Part shown: positions 1 to 7,758 of the stretch, one piece after another
Layout of the letters: the number at the start of each line of letters is the position of its first letter
How positions within the stretch are numbered: position 1 is the stretch's first letter
Assembly: GCA_964428935.1 (NCBI GenBank)
Contig: CAYSAG010000245.1
Coordinates: 1 to 7,935, forward strand
Direction of reading: 5' to 3'
Origin: JAADHY01 sp964428935
Lineage (GTDB): Bacteria > Planctomycetota > Planctomycetia > Planctomycetales > Planctomycetaceae
Length of the DNA: 7,935 nucleotides
Position numbers and translations under genes: made by a program
Notes under the pieces: model-generated
Told to the model about the DNA's origin: nothing
Database searches by the model: none
Seen by the model: only the letters and a program-made list of their open reading frames with translations

Positions 1-85
1 ATCCTCTCTCGCCCCGGCTGCCCCTTCTACCGCCGCGACTCCTTCCCCCTCACTCTCCGCCCCGGATGAAAAAACAAATCCCGTT

Positions 86-1888
86 ATGCACCCAATGGCA
101 AACCACTTCGCTCGCTCACCGCAACGTTTGGGACGCCCGGTCGGAGGACGAGCGGGTTTTCTGCCGACGGCCGAGCGCTTTGCCGCCGCGTTGTTTTTTC
201 CCTCGCCGTTCGCGTTGGGCCGAGCGGCCGCGTCGGTGCCGACTCGAACTGGCTGTGTCCGGACGGGTCCGGGGGCCCTGCGGGCCGGGGCCTGGCGTCG
301 CGGTCGGTTGTTGGTCGGGCTGTTGAGCGTGTTGGCGTGTTGGAGCGTCGCGGCTCGGAGCGGGCTGGTGGCGGCCGAGTTGCCCGAGCATTTCCGACTG
401 CCCGCTCCGCCGGGTCCGTACGTGGGGCCCGAGCCGCCCGAGGCCGCTCGAGACACCTTTCGCAGCGGCCGCCCGCTTGTCGTGACGACCTATTTCTACT
501 GGTACGACGTCACCACGGGAGCTCACGTCGTCGACCCGGATGGCACCGACGCCCTGACCCACCACCCTCCGACGCTGAAAGGTTTTACCTACCGAAACCC
601 AGACTGGCACCGTCAGCAGTTGGAAGACATGCTGCGGGCGGGCATTGACGTGCTGTTGCCGGTTTACTGGGGGACGCCGCTGGAGCACGGCTCGTGGAGC
701 AACCGGGGGTTGCCGCCGTTGGTGGAGGCTTGCGAGCGACTGCGGAGGCAAGGCCGCCGGCCGCCGCGAATTGGACTCTTCTACGACACCAGCACGCTGC
801 GTCACAACCGGAACCACTACCACGTCGACCTGCGCACGCCAGCCGGACGACTGTGGTTTTACGGCACGGTTCGCGACTTCTTTTCGCTGCTGCCTCCGGA
901 GCACCGAGCACGCATTGACGGTCGGCCCTTGGTTTTCTTGTACGCGTCGGCTTTTGCCCGTGGCGTCGACGAGCGACTCTTTCCCGAGCTCCGTCGGCTT
1001 TTCCGTCGCGACTTCGGAACCGACCTGTTCCTGGTCAAAATGCGCGGCTGGCCCGGACAGGCCGACGCCGAGTACAACTGGGGCGGGGCTCTTCGGCCTC
1101 AGTTCTTCGACGTCGCTGCGCTCGGGCCCGGCTACGACCACTCCGCCGTCCCCGGGCGTCGTCCGCTGGTCCGCGACCGCGAGGACGGCCGGTTCTACAG
1201 CCGAGCCTGGCAGCGGTTGTTGGCCATGCCCGTCGACGTTCGCCCGTGGCTGGTCCACGTCGAGACGTGGAACGAGTTTCACGAGGGAACCGAAATTTGC
1301 CGCAGCCGAGAGTACGGCAGCCAGTACATTGAACTGACGCGGCGCTTCACCGACCTGTTCCGCTCCGGCCAACGGGTTCGGCCGGACGACGCGGTCGAGT
1401 TGCCGGACCGGCTGTGGGTGACTCCCGAGCAGGCTCACGGTGTGCGCCTTCAGCCGCAGCCGGAAGGCGACGGGGCCGTCGAGACGGTGCAGCGGCTGGG
1501 GCGAACGGCCTGGCAGACTCGGCCAACGGCCCGCTCGCCCAAAAACCGCTACCTCTACTTCGACGTCGACGACCGGTACTGGGTCGACTCGTCCCAACCG
1601 CTGTTCGTCACCGTCGACTTTTTCGACAGCGGACCGGCCGAGTTCTGGTGTGAGTACGACTCGGCCGACCCAACTCAGCGCGGCCTGCGACAGCAATTCC
1701 GTTTCGTACGACGTCAGCGACTGACGCAGACCGGGCGGTGGCGGACCGCGCGGTTCGTTCTGAGCCGCCCGCTGTTTTTCAACCGAGCCAACGGAGCGGA
1801 CCTGCGTCTGGGCTGCCAGGACGCGGACCTGACCGTCGCCCGGGTGGTCATTGAAAAGCGTCGGCCGACCGTCGAAGAGAAACGTTGA
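86..1888 (+). CDS. Exported GH99-like / DUF5010-like glycoside hydrolase with C-terminal beta-sandwich
   Basis: This is a 600-residue protein in three parts. Residues 71-97 are a signal-peptide-like segment: two arginines, a hydrophobic core (LLVGLLSVLACW) and a VAA site before ELPEHF. Residues about 128-428 form a probable (beta/alpha)8 catalytic domain, opening with VVTTYFYWYD and ending near the motif WNEFHEGT. E397 and E400 in that motif have the E-x-x-E spacing of the catalytic glutamates of GH99 endo-alpha-mannosidases (NEWHEGT in the family, from memory), so glycan cleavage is likely, though the substrate is not readable. Residues about 440-592 look like an all-beta, carbohydrate-binding-like domain. 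The start is uncertain. ATG 86 and ATG 95 lack a Shine-Dalgarno and leave about 70 residues before the signal core; TTG 191, TTG 215 or GTG 236 would give a more normal signal peptide. The frame is also open to the left edge. The gene is convergent with the large propeller gene. An inactive or binding-only relative cannot be excluded. Confidence 0.85.
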   Translation: MHPMANHFARSPQRLGRPVGGRAGFLPTAERFAAALFFPSPFALGRAAASVPTRTGCVRTGPGALRAGAWRRGRLLVGLLSVLACWSVAARSGLVAAELPEHFRLPAPPGPYVGPEPPEAARDTFRSGRPLVVTTYFYWYDVTTGAHVVDPDGTDALTHHPPTLKGFTYRNPDWHRQQLEDMLRAGIDVLLPVYWGTPLEHGSWSNRGLPPLVEACERLRRQGRRPPRIGLFYDTSTLRHNRNHYHVDLRTPAGRLWFYGTVRDFFSLLPPEHRARIDGRPLVFLYASAFARGVDERLFPELRRLFRRDFGTDLFLVKMRGWPGQADAEYNWGGALRPQFFDVAALGPGYDHSAVPGRRPLVRDREDGRFYSRAWQRLLAMPVDVRPWLVHVETWNEFHEGTEICRSREYGSQYIELTRRFTDLFRSGQRVRPDDAVELPDRLWVTPEQAHGVRLQPQPEGDGAVETVQRLGRTAWQTRPTARSPKNRYLYFDVDDRYWVDSSQPLFVTVDFFDSGPAEFWCEYDSADPTQRGLRQQFRFVRRQRLTQTGRWRTARFVLSRPLFFNRANGADLRLGCQDADLTVARVVIEKRRPTVEEKR

Positions 1889-1912
1889 CCTCGCTGAGCC
1901 GGGGTCGGTTGC

Positions 1913-1935
1913 CGCCGCGCTGGAGCGGCGCGGTG
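1913..1935 (+). terminator. Possible GC-rich hairpin terminator after the GH99-like gene
   Basis: An 8-bp stem (1913-1920 with 1928-1935, one G-T wobble) encloses a 7-nt loop and starts 24 nt after the stop codon. No T-tract follows, so it is not a canonical intrinsic terminator. In DNA this GC-rich such a stem can arise by chance. Confidence 0.25.
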
Positions 1936-1970
1936 CTCGCGTCCGCACCCGAGGAACAAGCTTGCTGGCG

Positions 1971-2003
1971 GCCCGCGTCCCGCCTCACGTAGCCCGCGTC
2001 CCG
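1971..2003. repeat. 12-bp direct repeat, two copies 21 bp apart
   Basis: GCCCGCGTCCCG occurs at 1971-1982 and again at 1992-2003. The second copy runs into GAATTCCGAA and forms the tail box of the inverted repeat element in this gap. Confidence 0.6.
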
Positions 2004-2054
2004 AATTCCGAAGGCCAACTCGGGGCTCGCGAACGGCCACGACGGAGCGTGGCC
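1993..2054 (-). repeat. REP-like composite repeat element, copy A (inverted)
   Basis: Read on the minus strand, this copy begins with the 20-bp palindrome GGCCACGCTCCGTCGTGGCC (2035-2054: 7-bp stem, 6-nt loop). A 22-nt spacer follows, then the 20-bp box TTCGGAATTCGGGACGCGGG (1993-2012). Both blocks recur exactly, on the plus strand and in the same order, at the right end of the window. It lies wholly between two convergent genes, as expected for a dispersed intergenic repeat of the REP type. No transposase is linked to it here. Confidence 0.75.
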
Positions 2055-2131
2055 CCGCTCGCCGCCGCTTCGTTCCGCAGACCGGGCCCCGACGCCGTTG
2101 CCCGCGCTCGGTTCGCCTCCGCCGCTGTCTG

Positions 2132-5100
2132 TCAGTCCGTCTCCGCCGCTCGCTGCTGCACCACTTCGACGCCACACAGAATCGGTTGGAGGTCGGTTCG
2201 CGGTGTGAGGCGAATTTCGAGCTGGTCCCGGACGGCGACGTCGTCCACAACCAGTCGAACGGACCGGTTCGCTCCCCCCGCCTGTTTTGCCACGTCGAAG
2301 CCTTCGGCCACGGTCTTTCCCTGGACCGACACGTCGAAGACGCGCTGGCCCGGTTGCACGCTCGGGTCGGGCTCGGCGAAGACCAGCGTCACCCGGTAGT
2401 GGCGTTCCTTCAGGGGCGTGCTCGCCCTGGCCGTGGTCGGCCGGTCGGCAGCGGGAGCGGGCTGGCCGGTCCGCGACTGCGGACCTCCGCGCCCGTCGCT
2501 CTTTCCTTTCTGGCTTTTCTTCTTCGACGAGCCCACGCCGCTCAGGGCAAACCACTCCACTCCCTTCCGTTTCGGTTGGGGCGGGAACGTCAGTCCCAGC
2601 CGCAGCGACCGCAGGCCCTCGGCCCCCGAAGCCGCCACCCAGGGCAACGGCCCCGAACGCACTCGGCTACTGTGGTGCCGAAACCACCTCGGACGACCCG
2701 TCACCTGCACGTCCAGTTGCGGCGACGGCCCACCGTCCGGCGGCCAGTTCACCCAGAGCGTGCCCGAGTCGGCCAGACGGTCGCCGGGAGCTCCCAGGTT
2801 CAGGCCGACGCGACGAATGGGTTGGCCCGGCGTCCCTTTGGTCGCCACCAGGCCGTACGTCCACACTTCGTTTTCGGGCATGGACACCAAGGCCAGCGAC
2901 GTTTGGTTCTGGTACGGGCAAGTGCAAGTGCGGGTGTAGTCGGGCGCGTTGAGCACTCCGTCGGCCACAATCAGGTTGCTGGTGCACCCGGACTTGAAGC
3001 CGCCCAGGTTGCCGACGCCGCCGTGCCGGAGCAGGTCGTAGAACCCGGCCGCTCCCGACCGGAACGTCAGCAAGCATTCGCTGGCCACGGCCGTGTTGCA
3101 CCCGTACGCCCGAATGAACTCCCACCGAACCGGCTCGCCCGTCAGCGGGTTCTCGACCGTCACCGGCCGGCCGTCCAACAGCGAGAACCCGCCTCCGCCC
3201 TCCCGGTAGCTGACCGCGTTGGCAATCAGCAGGTCGCCGTGAAGAATGAGCGGCCCGGAGTAGTTCAGACCGGTTCGGCTCCACCGGACCCGTCCCGTGC
3301 TCGCTTCGTACACCGTCAGCCGACCCGACGCTTCGTCCAGACTGCGGTCCACGGCCGGCGCTCCCGCTTCCACCAGCAGGTCGTGCTGGCGACTGTAGCT
3401 CAGCCACGTTCCGAACACGTTGCGGTCCACCTGCCAAAGGACGCGGCCGGTCTGAGCGTCCAGGGCGAGAATGCGAGGCGGCTGGACGGGGCGTTGCGCC
3501 CGGCGTCGCAGAAATTCTTCCACCCGCTTCGGCAGGCGGTCCAACACGTAAATTCGGCCGCCGCCGGCGACAATGCCGTTGTGCCAGAAGCTGCTGGCGG
3601 CGTCCACGTGCCACAGCACGCGGCCCGTCCGGCGGTCGAAGGCCGTCAGCCCGCGACTGGCCTCGTAGTCCGGTCCCCAAGCCGGACCGTGCTTCTTGTC
3701 TCCCTTGTAGCGGTAGCCCAGTCGCTCGCTGTAGTCGGCAAAGCCGGTGCCGGCCAGCAGCAAGTTTTCGTAGACGCCCAGGAACGCCCAGTCGACTCGC
3801 CGGCCAGACTGCTCGGGCAGAACAAACTCACGTACCGTCTGCCCGGTGGCCGGGTCCAGTTGCAAGCAGCGGTTGCCCAAGGCCAAGTAGACGGCGTCGT
3901 CGGTCGCCACAAAGTTCGTTCCCCGAGCGTTCGCACCGGGAATGTGCACCTGGTTGTAGTCGGTGCTGAGTGCCGCCTGGTCGTCCCACCGGTAGGTGTG
4001 GTCGAAGTACACGCCGAAGTTCAGTTCTCGCAACACGGGGAACCGTCGTTTCCACAGGACGCGGCCGGTGTAGACGTCGCGAGCGCTGAGCGAGTCGACG
4101 CCTTCAATGAACAGCCGGCCGCCGACCACCTGCTCCGACGGCCCGTGGCCGTGTCGCGGAAGCACGTCCTCGTTCGAGTTGCCTCCGAACCACAAAAGCC
4201 CCAGCGGAGCCCTCACGCGTCGGTCGTCCGACTTGCACGTGTTGGCCACGTTGCCGTACTGGTGCGTCCACGGAGCCGCTCCCGGCAACGAGCCGACCCG
4301 CATCACCACCAGCCCGTCGGCCTCCGCCTTCGCCTCAGCCCGTTCCAGTCCGGCCGCCCGGACCAGCTCGGCCACGCGCCGCTGGACCTCGGCGCCGCCC
4401 AGCAGACACAATCGACCGCCGTACGGGCGGACCGACCGAAACACACGCTGCAAACCGTCCGCGTCCAACCGCTGCGAAAGCGACCTTCCCACGACGACCA
4501 GCCGAGCGACGTAAGGCGGAGCCTGAAAGCTTTGCGGCGTTCCCACGTGAACGGAAACCCGCTGGCCGTAAAGGCCCGCCAAGTCGAAACGACGCCGCAA
4601 CGCAGCCACCCGCTCGACGTCTTCGTCCACCGCCACCACGCGCAGCTCAGACGGAGCCTGCGCGACAAACGCCTGCAGCAGCTCCGGGTCGTCCACGCCA
4701 AACCAGAAGCAGTAGCTTTTCGGTTCGTCCAGGCGGCTGAGCAGCCGGGCGGCCTGTCGACGAGCGTTCGGGCTTGGACTGAGCGGCCGCCTGGTCTCCG
4801 TCAAAACGTTCGGGCCGCCGGCTGGTTGACTTTCCGACCGGCGACCGTGCCCCGTCGTCGCGCCGAACGCCAGAATTCGACCGTCGCTGGTGACGGCAAA
4901 CAGCTTCCCGTCGGCCGCCAGCAGGCGGACAACCTGGCCGTCGACCGACAGCGTCCAGGCCACACGAGCGGGACGCGAGCCGTCCGGCAGGTCGACCGCC
5001 GTCACCGTGCTCCGCTTCCCGTCGCCGCCAGCGGCGTACAGTCGGCGGCCGGCCTTAATCAGGTCGCCGCGCGCGTCGACGCCCTCCAGTTTCCACGCCA

Positions 5101-6166
5101 GCCGCTCTCCCCGGTAGGCCTCGACGCGGCAAGTCGCCTTTCCGCGTCCCTTGTCCGACTCAGCCGACCGGCCTTCCGGCCACACGCCTGTGTAGAGCCA
5201 CTCGCCGTCCAGAACCGGCTCGTTCACTTCGAACTTCGTCACCGTCCCTTCGGGCAGTTGCAGCGCGACCGTGCCGCGGCGCCGCGTGTGGACGAAAGCT
5301 CGAGCCACCGTGGCCGCGACAAACGAGCCGCCTTGTCCTTTGGTCCCGAAGTTGAAGAAGCGAAGCTGGCCGTTGCCGCGGTCGAACGCCGCCGGCAGGC
5401 TCCGTCCTCCCGGAACCAAGACCAACGCACCGGCCACGGCCAGTTGTCCTTGCGGAGCCACTCCGGCAAAGGCCGGTGCTCGGTGCGGTTGCAACTGGAA
5501 GTCCGCTCCCGTTCCGTCGTTGACCCACACCACGCGGCCCGTTTCCGCGTCTACCGCGTAAATGAACGTGCCCATGAACGGCCAAATGCTGGCGGCGAAG
5601 TAGACCGTTCGACCAGACACGACGGCTCCGCCCCGGGCCGGCCACGACGAAACCACTCGACCGTTGCCCAACACCTTCCGCTCCGACGGCCCTCCGCGCA
5701 GCTTCCACAACAGCCGGCCGTCCTCGGCGCGGAGGCAGTACAAGTAACCGTCGTCGCTGGTGAAGAAAACCCGCCCGTCGGCCACAGCCGGAGACAACCG
5801 CACCGGTCCGTCGCAGTAAAACCGCCAAAGCTCGCGACCGGTGTCGGCGTCCAAGGCCACGACTTTGTCGCTGTCGTTGAATGAGAGGAAGACTCGCCCG
5901 TCGGCCACCACCGGCTCGAAGTGCCGGTCGAAGGTCATGAGGTCCCGGTTCAGTCGGTCTTCCCAGCAGGGCTGCCGCGGCGAGTACTGCCGTTGCCACA
6001 ACAAGCTCAGTCGGTCGGGCAACGAGTGGGGCGAGGCCGCCGTGTGCCCGGCGTCGAAACGCCACAACGGCCAGTCGCCCTCGGCTGCCGCGCCCCGGCC
6101 GGGCGTCACCCAGAGCAGCGACGAGGCCAGCAACACCACGCCACAGAAAAACTGCTTCGGTTTCAT
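2132..6166 (-). CDS. Giant exported PQQ-like beta-propeller protein with internal methyltransferase-like domain and malectin-like C-terminus
   Basis: This 1344-residue protein starts with a signal peptide (residues 1-28, MKPKQFF plus a hydrophobic core, cleaved near GRGAAA/EG). Propeller 1 spans about 31-437, with blade motifs such as ALDADTGRELWRF (104-116) and AVDAETGRVVWVN (204-216). A degenerate Rossmann/methyltransferase-like domain spans about 485-625 after a linker. Propeller 2 spans about 633-1105, with ARDVYTGRVLWKR, AFDRRTGRVLWHV and ALDAQTGRVLWQV. A malectin-like domain (about 1140-1339) ends in YRVTLVFAEPD, RVFDVSVQGK and ILCGVEVV, interrupted by a low-complexity linker at 1213-1252. 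I see no CxxCH haem motif and no clear PQQ-dehydrogenase catalytic signature, so a structural or ligand-binding role is likelier than oxidation. I recall similar large propeller proteins with WTHQY and HGHGP motifs from planctomycetes. The ATG is supported by GGAGG 5 nt upstream. The biological role is unknown. Confidence 0.93.
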   Translation of the reverse strand: MKPKQFFCGVVLLASSLLWVTPGRGAAAEGDWPLWRFDAGHTAASPHSLPDRLSLLWQRQYSPRQPCWEDRLNRDLMTFDRHFEPVVADGRVFLSFNDSDKVVALDADTGRELWRFYCDGPVRLSPAVADGRVFFTSDDGYLYCLRAEDGRLLWKLRGGPSERKVLGNGRVVSSWPARGGAVVSGRTVYFAASIWPFMGTFIYAVDAETGRVVWVNDGTGADFQLQPHRAPAFAGVAPQGQLAVAGALVLVPGGRSLPAAFDRGNGQLRFFNFGTKGQGGSFVAATVARAFVHTRRRGTVALQLPEGTVTKFEVNEPVLDGEWLYTGVWPEGRSAESDKGRGKATCRVEAYRGERLAWKLEGVDARGDLIKAGRRLYAAGGDGKRSTVTAVDLPDGSRPARVAWTLSVDGQVVRLLAADGKLFAVTSDGRILAFGATTGHGRRSESQPAGGPNVLTETRRPLSPSPNARRQAARLLSRLDEPKSYCFWFGVDDPELLQAFVAQAPSELRVVAVDEDVERVAALRRRFDLAGLYGQRVSVHVGTPQSFQAPPYVARLVVVGRSLSQRLDADGLQRVFRSVRPYGGRLCLLGGAEVQRRVAELVRAAGLERAEAKAEADGLVVMRVGSLPGAAPWTHQYGNVANTCKSDDRRVRAPLGLLWFGGNSNEDVLPRHGHGPSEQVVGGRLFIEGVDSLSARDVYTGRVLWKRRFPVLRELNFGVYFDHTYRWDDQAALSTDYNQVHIPGANARGTNFVATDDAVYLALGNRCLQLDPATGQTVREFVLPEQSGRRVDWAFLGVYENLLLAGTGFADYSERLGYRYKGDKKHGPAWGPDYEASRGLTAFDRRTGRVLWHVDAASSFWHNGIVAGGGRIYVLDRLPKRVEEFLRRRAQRPVQPPRILALDAQTGRVLWQVDRNVFGTWLSYSRQHDLLVEAGAPAVDRSLDEASGRLTVYEASTGRVRWSRTGLNYSGPLILHGDLLIANAVSYREGGGGFSLLDGRPVTVENPLTGEPVRWEFIRAYGCNTAVASECLLTFRSGAAGFYDLLRHGGVGNLGGFKSGCTSNLIVADGVLNAPDYTRTCTCPYQNQTSLALVSMPENEVWTYGLVATKGTPGQPIRRVGLNLGAPGDRLADSGTLWVNWPPDGGPSPQLDVQVTGRPRWFRHHSSRVRSGPLPWVAASGAEGLRSLRLGLTFPPQPKRKGVEWFALSGVGSSKKKSQKGKSDGRGGPQSRTGQPAPAADRPTTARASTPLKERHYRVTLVFAEPDPSVQPGQRVFDVSVQGKTVAEGFDVAKQAGGANRSVRLVVDDVAVRDQLEIRLTPRTDLQPILCGVEVVQQRAAETD

Positions 6167-6171
6167 TCACG

Positions 6172-6176
6172 CCTCC
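6172..6176 (-). promoter_or_regulatory. Shine-Dalgarno of the large propeller gene
   Basis: GGAGG on the minus strand lies 5 nt before the ATG at 6166. It fixes the start, and the signal peptide beginning directly at this methionine agrees. The other two genes in the window have no comparable site. Confidence 0.75.
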
Positions 6177-6439
6177 GAGTCGAAGTCGAGGTTGGTTGTG
6201 CGGGAAAGTGAAGCCAGTGAGCCCGACAGCCGCACGGACGGGGGCGACCCGCTCGACGTTCCGAGCCGCCAGCGGCGCGGCTGGTTCTTGGCGAGACGTC
6301 TTTCGGTCCAACTGGTTTCGGCCCGACTGGACCGCTCCGGCCGAGCCGCTCACCTCGACCGGCGGCCAGCCCCTTGCCCGAAGCCGGCCGCGCGCAAAAC
6401 AACGTCGCCCGCTGCGAACGCTCGGTCCGGGAAGAAGAA

Positions 6440-6469
6440 ACCGTACCGAGTGCAAGGTCGGTGCGTCAA
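6440..6469 (-). promoter_or_regulatory. Candidate sigma70-type promoter for the propeller gene
   Basis: On the minus strand, TTGACG (6464-6469) is followed after 18 nt by TACGGT (6440-6445). The -35 box is close to consensus; the -10 box keeps only T1, A2 and T6. Transcription from here would give a leader of roughly 265 nt before the ATG at 6166. Box spacing is acceptable, but planctomycete promoters are poorly defined and a chance match is quite possible. Confidence 0.2.
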
Positions 6470-6685
6470 CCAGCCCGGGTCGGAGCAGACCGCGGTGCAG
6501 AGTACAGAGGAGCGGAAAAACGGCTGAACCGGCCGGTCGGAGCGTCCAGACGGAAAGGCACGGCGGGGCAAGAGGGGCGGAACCACAGTCGGGGTGGAGA
6601 GCCGTCCTGCTGGCACGCCGACTTGGAGCGTCCAAGGACCGCCTGAGCAACGTCGACCCGCGCCCGCACGACGCTCACCGACAAC

Positions 6686-7429
6686 CTACCGCTGACAACC
6701 CAGCCAGACCACTTCGTCCAAAGTCAGCCGACGCTGGAAGACACAGACCGTCTTGTACTGGCCCTCGTCCCGACCCGCCAAAGGCTCGACCCGCAGAACC
6801 CGCGCGACCACGTCCACGTGCCGGTCCAACTGCGGGTTGCTCAGACGGACCAAGACGCGCCGGCCAACGGGAAGCCGCTTCGGCAGCCGCAGGGCCACGC
6901 CGTTCATGCTGACGTCAATGACCGAGCCGCGGTTGTCCGTGGCGAGCAGTTTCCAGTCCCGTTGCGTCGGCCAAAGCGACTGCTGCGACTGGTCGCCGTC
7001 CAGCTCGACCGCTCGGGCCAACAGCGACGACCGACCACGCCGCCGAGGGTAAGCTCGTCGGTCTTGCCGGGCCTCAGCCGCCGCCGCTTGGCCGTCACGT
7101 TGCGCGGGCAGCCGTTCTGGTCGCCCGGACCGGCGCTCCTCCGGCCGCTCCGCTGTTTGAAGCTTCCGCAGGGCCGACGCCAAAAGGCTGGTGGCACGCG
7201 GACGGGCGCGGACCCGAACGGCACACGACGCTTCGCTACGTCGCCGGCTGTAACTGCGGTCGGTCCGGACGTCGGCTGTGACCCGGCTGAGCTCGTCCAA
7301 CACGTGGCCGAACGGCACGGCGGGCGTCTGTTCGACGCGGTCGGCTCGCCGAGCGGCGGCTTGTTCCAACCGCTCGGCCGCAACCACTTCTGTGTCCGGC
7401 GAACCGCTCTTGCGCGTAACGTCTTTCAT
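6686..7429 (-). CDS. PilZ-domain protein, probable cyclic-di-GMP receptor
   Basis: This 247-residue protein has a C-terminal PilZ domain at about 122-240. Both signature motifs are visible: R125-A-Y-P-R129 in an RRAYPRRR context (the RxxxR motif) and D172-V-S-M-N-G177 (D/NxSxxG), followed by strands VALRLPKRLPVGRRVLVRL and VDVVARVLRVEPL. In the family these motifs bind cyclic-di-GMP, so a cytoplasmic signalling or regulatory role is likely; the output is unknown. Residues 1-120 are Arg/Ala/Glu-rich with no recognised domain, no signal peptide and no membrane segment. The stretch between the motifs is longer than usual because of about 15 extra residues near 145-160. I chose ATG 7429 (MKDVTRK) because the upstream extension to 7660 is low-complexity and runs towards the repeat region; no Shine-Dalgarno is visible. 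The gene is co-directional with the large propeller gene but 519 nt before it. Confidence 0.85.
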   Translation of the reverse strand: MKDVTRKSGSPDTEVVAAERLEQAAARRADRVEQTPAVPFGHVLDELSRVTADVRTDRSYSRRRSEASCAVRVRARPRATSLLASALRKLQTAERPEERRSGRPERLPAQRDGQAAAAEARQDRRAYPRRRGRSSLLARAVELDGDQSQQSLWPTQRDWKLLATDNRGSVIDVSMNGVALRLPKRLPVGRRVLVRLSNPQLDRHVDVVARVLRVEPLAGRDEGQYKTVCVFQRRLTLDEVVWLGCQR

Positions 7430-7719
7430 GGCTGGCGTCTCTGCCGAGTGACTTTGTTCGTGGGTCGGGTCGCAGGGGGCCGTGCGAGGCGGCCCGTGTC
7501 GAGTCGCGTGGCGCACGCGGTTTTGCGCGCACACCCACCGCCCTGCGTTCTCTTGAAGAAAATGTAGGTCGCCGAGCGGCACAGACGGGAGCGGCAGACG
7601 AACCAGAATGGCTCGTCGCGGCCAGGCCGCCCGCGGCTGACCGGAACGTAACGGTTGCAACGGTTTTGACGGGCCGAAGCGACTCCGGGCCGAGCGACCG
7701 TCGTCGAAAATCGGTGAGC

Positions 7720-7753
7720 GGGCCCGAGAACTGCGAGGGCCCGCGAACTGTGG
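7720..7753. repeat. 17-bp imperfect tandem repeat
   Basis: Two adjacent 17-bp units (7720-7736 and 7737-7753) match at 14 of 17 positions and share GGGCCCG and GAACTG. They lie immediately left of the composite repeat copies. Confidence 0.55.
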
Positions 7754-7758
7754 AGACG

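Larger units (their letters stand above)
1889..2131. other. Convergent intergenic region with hairpins and repeats
   Basis: This gap separates the 3' ends of two convergent genes. It contains no credible gene. It holds a GC-rich hairpin just after the first stop codon, a 12-bp direct repeat, and an inverted copy of the repeat element found at the right end of the window. Bidirectional termination is expected here, but no hairpin followed by a T-run is visible. Confidence 0.7.
6167..6685. other. 519-nt intergenic region upstream of the large propeller gene
   Basis: Apart from the ribosome binding site at its left end, the region holds only a weak promoter candidate and a 10-bp palindrome (ACCGGCCGGT, 6528-6537). 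The short open frames across it encode arginine/proline-rich peptides with no recognisable domain and look like chance products of high GC. I see no tRNA, riboswitch or strong terminator. It probably carries the 3' end of the PilZ transcript and the leader of the propeller gene. Confidence 0.55.

Noticed and set aside
66..326. Short plus-strand frame starting MKKQIPL with a lysine-rich start
   Set aside because: The start looks signal-like but no hydrophobic core follows, the remainder is Cys/Arg-rich noise, and it overlaps the better-supported frame.
116..1948. 610-residue open frame on the minus strand opposite the GH99-like gene
   Set aside because: It mirrors the high-GC codon bias of the plus-strand gene; the peptide has no recognisable domain and is rich in Arg/Pro/Gln typical of shadow frames.
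2186..5884. 1232-residue open frame on the plus strand inside the large propeller gene
   Set aside because: It is antisense to a gene with clear domains, signal peptide and ribosome binding site. Its translation is Arg/His/Val-rich with no domain, so it is explained by GC-driven absence of stop codons.
2132..6166. PQQ-dependent alcohol or glucose dehydrogenase
   Set aside because: Although blade motifs match PQQ-like repeats, no haem-binding CxxCH or clear catalytic signature is visible, and the domain order differs from known dehydrogenases.
6350..6616. 88-residue minus-strand frame in the gap before the propeller gene
   Set aside because: There is no domain, the composition is atypical, and several other short frames cover the same region equally well.
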